Below are positions 60,892-64,000 of a stretch of 64,000 bases of DNA, in pieces; within the stretch, counting starts at the first letter, position 1, and each line of letters opens with the position of its first letter. The DNA is from VXRN01 sp963664365. GTDB lineage: Bacteria; Chloroflexota; Dehalococcoidia; Lucifugimonadales; UBA1123. Below the pieces are notes generated by a model. It was not told where the DNA came from and searched no databases. It worked only from the letters and a program-made list of their open reading frames with translations. A program made the position numbers and the translations under genes. Where the stretch lies: NCBI GenBank assembly GCA_963664365.1, contig OY761144.1, positions 1,860,001-1,924,000 of the forward strand, written 5' to 3'.

Positions 60892-61110
60892 CTACTCTTC
60901 CCTGAGCCTGCACAGTTCCTCCTTCAGAGTGCGCTCTCCCATCGCTTTGTCCAGCATTGCCCTGACCTCACTTACCGATGCGGCGTGCCCGCCGTACCGA
61001 CTCCTGAGTTCGCGTAGGGACTCTTGTACGACAGGACTACGCATTCGAGACCTAAAATCCTGATGGTCTTTGGTCTGCGCTCGTAGGCGTTGTCGCTTCT
61101 TTTGAACCAT
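60892..61110 (-). CDS. Small antitoxin candidate upstream of PIN gene
   Basis: The 72-residue protein is charged and helical ('RLRAQTKDHQDFRSRM', 'SVSEVRAMLDKAMGERTLKE', ending 'ELCRLREE'). It has no clear AbrB or ribbon-helix-helix signature. GGAGGTG lies 8-9 nt before the ATG. The position directly before a PIN toxin gene and the small size are the basis for calling it the antitoxin. Confidence 0.65.
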   Translation of the reverse strand: MVQKKRQRLRAQTKDHQDFRSRMRSPVVQESLRELRSRYGGHAASVSEVRAMLDKAMGERTLKEELCRLREE

Positions 61111-61168
61111 TTCCTCCTCACCTCCATTTCAGCCACCATTCTCGCTACTCGCATTTGACCCTATTGTA

Positions 61169-63997
61169 CTACATCGTCAGGCGGCGGTAGAGGAAGAGCA
61201 GACGCTCCGGCAGGTCGTAGATGTTGTCCAGAACCTCGTAGCCCATGTCGGCGCACATGGTTTTGAGGTAGTCGTGGCCGTTTTTGTCGACGGTCAGGCA
61301 GAAGGCGTTGATGTCTTTGCGGCGGGCTTCTTCGAGAGCCATGCGCGTATCGTGGACCGCGTACTCCTTTTCTACGCCCTCGCGGCTGTATCCCCTGTCT
61401 TGCGGACGTCCGTCGCTGACCAGGAAGAGTATCTTGGTGCGCGCGTCGGCCATTTCGAGCTTCGCGGTGGTGTGGCGGATTGCGGGACCCATTCGGGTCG
61501 CGTGGAGCGGCGCGACTCTGTCTATGCGGCGCTTGACGCGGTCTGAGAACGCCTCGTCGAGGTCTTTGATTGTGTAGTATTCGACGTTCTCGCGTCCGTA
61601 GCCCGAGAAGCCGTAGATGCCGTAGATGTCGCCGATCGCTTCGAGCGCGTTGACGATCAGGACGATTGCCTCTTTCTCTACGTCTATGATGCGTTTGTAT
61701 GAGCGGCGGGCGGCTTCTCCCCGTCTGGTCCGCAGCCACACCATGTATTCCACGGGATCGTCGGGGGCGTCCCAGTCGTCGGATGCGTTCTTGCCCTCGT
61801 CTATCGCCTCGGCGGTGGAGGCGCTGGTGTCTAGCAGGAAGGCGGCGGCGACTTCGCGCTGCACTTTGTTCCTGCGCCAGTAGAACTTGTCGGACGGGCT
61901 GGCGCCGGTCTTCATGTCCACGATTGCCTCGATCACGTCGTCTATGTCGATCTCTTCGCCGTCTTCGAGCTTGCGGACCTTTCGGAACATTTCGGGGACC
62001 ATCATCTCGAACTGGCGCCTGATCCGCGTCACGAGGCCGCCGTAGCTGTGCAGCGTACCGCCGAAGAAGTTGGGGTCTCCCTCGGACATCATCTTCTGTC
62101 TGACGACACACCACCGAGGTTTGTAGTCTCCTGCCCTGAAATCCCACTCGTCGTAAACGAAAGTCTGGGGTTCGTTGGCTTCGAGGGAGTCGCCCTCTTC
62201 GTCTATGTGTACGAATGGGCCGTTGCTGAAATCAGGGTTGTCGGGGAGCTGCATCCCCGCCTCTTTCAGCAGGTTGTCGGCGAACATCCCCTGCGTATCC
62301 TGAACGTCTCCCTCGACGGCTTGGAGGTCGAGTTCCGCGCTGTTCTGGAGCATCTCTTCAAGCTGTTCTTGCGTGATCGGCTCGCCGGTAGAGTCTCCGG
62401 CCCCTTCCTGCATACGGAGTTGGGTTAGAAGCTGCACCAGTTCGGGCTTGAAGTCGCCCCTGTAGTCCACTTCCTCGGACGAGTCGTAGTCCTGTTCGCC
62501 CTCCGGCCGGAGTTCCATCTCCATGCCCGCCGCCATCTGCTGGAAAAGCTGCTGGAGGTCTTCGGGGTCCAGGTACTCCTCTTCCTGGTCGTCATCGACG
62601 TTCACGTCGTCCCACTCGTCGGGCGGGACCTCTTCGTTCGGGATCGAGGCGATGATGGCGTAGATGCGTAGAGCGGCTTCAGCGGTGTCTTCAACAGTGG
62701 CTTCGGCGTTCAGCACCTGCCGGGCGATCGAGGTAATCTGCCGGGCCTGCTCGACGTAGTCATGCGGCGCGGGGATCTCGCGGTATTGCTGAAGGCTCAC
62801 GCGCACGAGGAATTCGACCAGGGCCTCGCGCGCGGGCATTTCGGTAATGTCCGGCCTGCCCTCGGAGGAGTCTAGCTGGACTCTGGCATAGGCGGACTTG
62901 ATGCCGGGGTACTCGTACTTCACTCTGAAGTCCAGTCTGCCGTCCTCTACGACGGTGAAGACGTCGAGGGCGAGTTTTCGGTCTTCAAACAGGTTGAAGT
63001 AGCGCTGCATGTCGGTAATCCAGGCGCGCTCCAGTCCTTCCCCGCCGAGGTCGGAGTCGTGCTGAGCGGCGTTGGGGCCGGAGGCTTGGAGCCGTTCTGA
63101 CTCGACCTCGAAACGGCGGTCATCGAACAGCGCGGACGGGCGCTCGAACTCAAAGTAGAAACTGCCGAACTCCAGGTGGGCCACCTGGTGCGTCGCGACT
63201 ACCTTGAACCATGAGAAGTTCTCGTCCTTGGACTGGTAGCGGTCCACGGTGTCAGGGACGAAGACCGTCGAACCCTCGGTCGTGGGAGACTCGGATGAGA
63301 CCCAGCCGATGTTGCGATCCACGAGGTCGGGGGACGCGGCGAGCTTTATCTCTTCTCCGGCAAGGCCGCGGCAGTACATCTCCATGATCGCCTTGATAAG
63401 ATCGAACTCGACGCCGGACGAGAGCGATTCGAGCATCCTTTCGGCGTGGGCGGACTCTATCCTGAAATAGGCGAGGCCGCCGTCAGGGTTCTGCTTCAGC
63501 AGGCGCACGCCCTCCTCGAACCAGCGCTCCAACTGGGCCATGGACAGTCGGTCCATCACCTGGGCGGACGCTTTTATGAACTCGGGGACGGCGGCGGGGG
63601 ACTCTTCTATCAGGGCCTCGGCTAGGGTCAGCACCCTTTCGTGGTGGTCGGAGTCTATTCGAGAGAATGCCTGCGAGGTCTCCAGCATCACGCCGGGAAT
63701 GTTCGAGCCGCCCCTTTGGACGAGCTCTTCGGACATCTTGAGGAACCTGAATCTCTGTTCCTGGTCTATCTTGGGGAGGGCTTTGGCTCCGGCGTCGAAG
63801 AAGCTCTTTACTTCTCGCCAGCCGGAATCGACCAGCGCGGAGGCGAGCTTGATGAAGGCGGTCTTATCCTCGTCGATCAGCGGGAATATCTGGATTCCGA
63901 GGGCCAGACACTCGGAGGCTAGGTCGTAAGACCTGTGCGAGAGGGAGTCTAGGAACGCGGCGAATCTTTCGAGCTCGGGGAACGTGAGGCTGTCCAT
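61169..63997 (-). CDS. NorD/CbbO-like von Willebrand factor A protein (start may lie beyond window)
   Basis: The visible 942 residues have an N-terminal helical-repeat region (to about 220), a middle part with acidic low-complexity sequence near residues 460-500 and a C-terminal VWA domain from about 730. The MIDAS motif is 'FLLDTSASTAEA', with 'LHATRMGPAIRHTT' and 'FLVSDGRPQDRGYSREGVEK' completing the site. Such proteins work with a MoxR AAA+ ATPase to activate metalloenzymes such as NO reductase or Rubisco. No partner gene is in view. The Met at 63997 touches the window edge, so the true start may be upstream. Confidence 0.85.
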   Translation of the reverse strand: MDSLTFPELERFAAFLDSLSHRSYDLASECLALGIQIFPLIDEDKTAFIKLASALVDSGWREVKSFFDAGAKALPKIDQEQRFRFLKMSEELVQRGGSNIPGVMLETSQAFSRIDSDHHERVLTLAEALIEESPAAVPEFIKASAQVMDRLSMAQLERWFEEGVRLLKQNPDGGLAYFRIESAHAERMLESLSSGVEFDLIKAIMEMYCRGLAGEEIKLAASPDLVDRNIGWVSSESPTTEGSTVFVPDTVDRYQSKDENFSWFKVVATHQVAHLEFGSFYFEFERPSALFDDRRFEVESERLQASGPNAAQHDSDLGGEGLERAWITDMQRYFNLFEDRKLALDVFTVVEDGRLDFRVKYEYPGIKSAYARVQLDSSEGRPDITEMPAREALVEFLVRVSLQQYREIPAPHDYVEQARQITSIARQVLNAEATVEDTAEAALRIYAIIASIPNEEVPPDEWDDVNVDDDQEEEYLDPEDLQQLFQQMAAGMEMELRPEGEQDYDSSEEVDYRGDFKPELVQLLTQLRMQEGAGDSTGEPITQEQLEEMLQNSAELDLQAVEGDVQDTQGMFADNLLKEAGMQLPDNPDFSNGPFVHIDEEGDSLEANEPQTFVYDEWDFRAGDYKPRWCVVRQKMMSEGDPNFFGGTLHSYGGLVTRIRRQFEMMVPEMFRKVRKLEDGEEIDIDDVIEAIVDMKTGASPSDKFYWRRNKVQREVAAAFLLDTSASTAEAIDEGKNASDDWDAPDDPVEYMVWLRTRRGEAARRSYKRIIDVEKEAIVLIVNALEAIGDIYGIYGFSGYGRENVEYYTIKDLDEAFSDRVKRRIDRVAPLHATRMGPAIRHTTAKLEMADARTKILFLVSDGRPQDRGYSREGVEKEYAVHDTRMALEEARRKDINAFCLTVDKNGHDYLKTMCADMGYEVLDNIYDLPERLLFLYRRLTM

Positions 63998-64000
63998 GAG

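Noticed and set aside
61161..62147. A 328-codon Arg-rich frame overlapping the VWA gene
   Set aside because: It is a shifted reading of the same strand as the VWA domain with no recognisable domain.

Overview
The window is GC-rich bacterial chromosome with short intergenic gaps. I see no rRNA, plasmid or phage module. The best lineage guess is Chloroflexota (SAR202/Dehalococcoidia-like). The reasons are a solute-binding lipoprotein with a 'VPGETVVVEK' repeat array, paired DUF1501/DUF1800 genes, Pro/Thr-rich anchored CAP-domain proteins, very frequent interspersed GC-rich palindromes, GTG/TTG starts and a UGSC selenoprotein. This is inference from gene content; no marker gene was placed on a tree.

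Layout. 1-4 kb: a leftward histidine operon (hisZ-like, long-form hisG, a zinc phospholipase C-like gene, hisD running off the window). 4-11.5 kb: DegV protein, tRNA-Arg and tRNA-His, pepA with a small HTH regulator, a class III aminotransferase, an MBL-fold hydrolase and mtaB. 11.7-22.5 kb: housekeeping genes (fabF, recJ, lgt, a Xer recombinase, uvrC, an SPFH/NfeD pair). 22.6-29.4 kb: a VapBC-like pair split by a repeat, a palindrome-rich noncoding stretch, glycerate kinase, lutABC, and an MNT/HEPN toxin-antitoxin pair. 29.4-33 kb: NHL, DUF1800 and DUF1501 genes. 33-40 kb: an accessory island with two related CAP-domain surface proteins, an unknown gene, DUF5678 and a frameshifted Uma2 gene. 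40-48.4 kb: gamma-glutamyltranspeptidase, an S9 peptidase, and a peptide ABC uptake operon without ATPases. 48.8-51 kb: a selenium locus. 51-60.4 kb: a lipoprotein, cysteine desulfurase, speD-speB, a GldA/F/G-like ABC operon with a DUF4340 gene, and cinA. 60.4-64 kb: a PIN toxin-antitoxin pair and a NorD/CbbO-like VWA protein.

The main result is the selenium locus. Two CDS fragments at 49902-50183 and 50205-50429 are one gene interrupted by an in-frame TGA. Read as selenocysteine, the TGA gives a Sec-Gly-Ser-Cys motif, and a SECIS-like hairpin follows directly. The tRNA gene 17 bp downstream on the other strand has a UCA anticodon, 8-bp acceptor stem, 6-bp D stem and long variable arm: it is tRNA-Sec. 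A strong sigma70 promoter upstream drives a partner gene and then the selenoprotein gene, and thioredoxin lies just beyond the tRNA. A standard gene caller would split or lose the selenoprotein.

The second theme is interspersed repeats acting on genes. One family lies in frame inside hisZ, supplies the last codons of lutA, and separates a VapB-like gene from its toxin.
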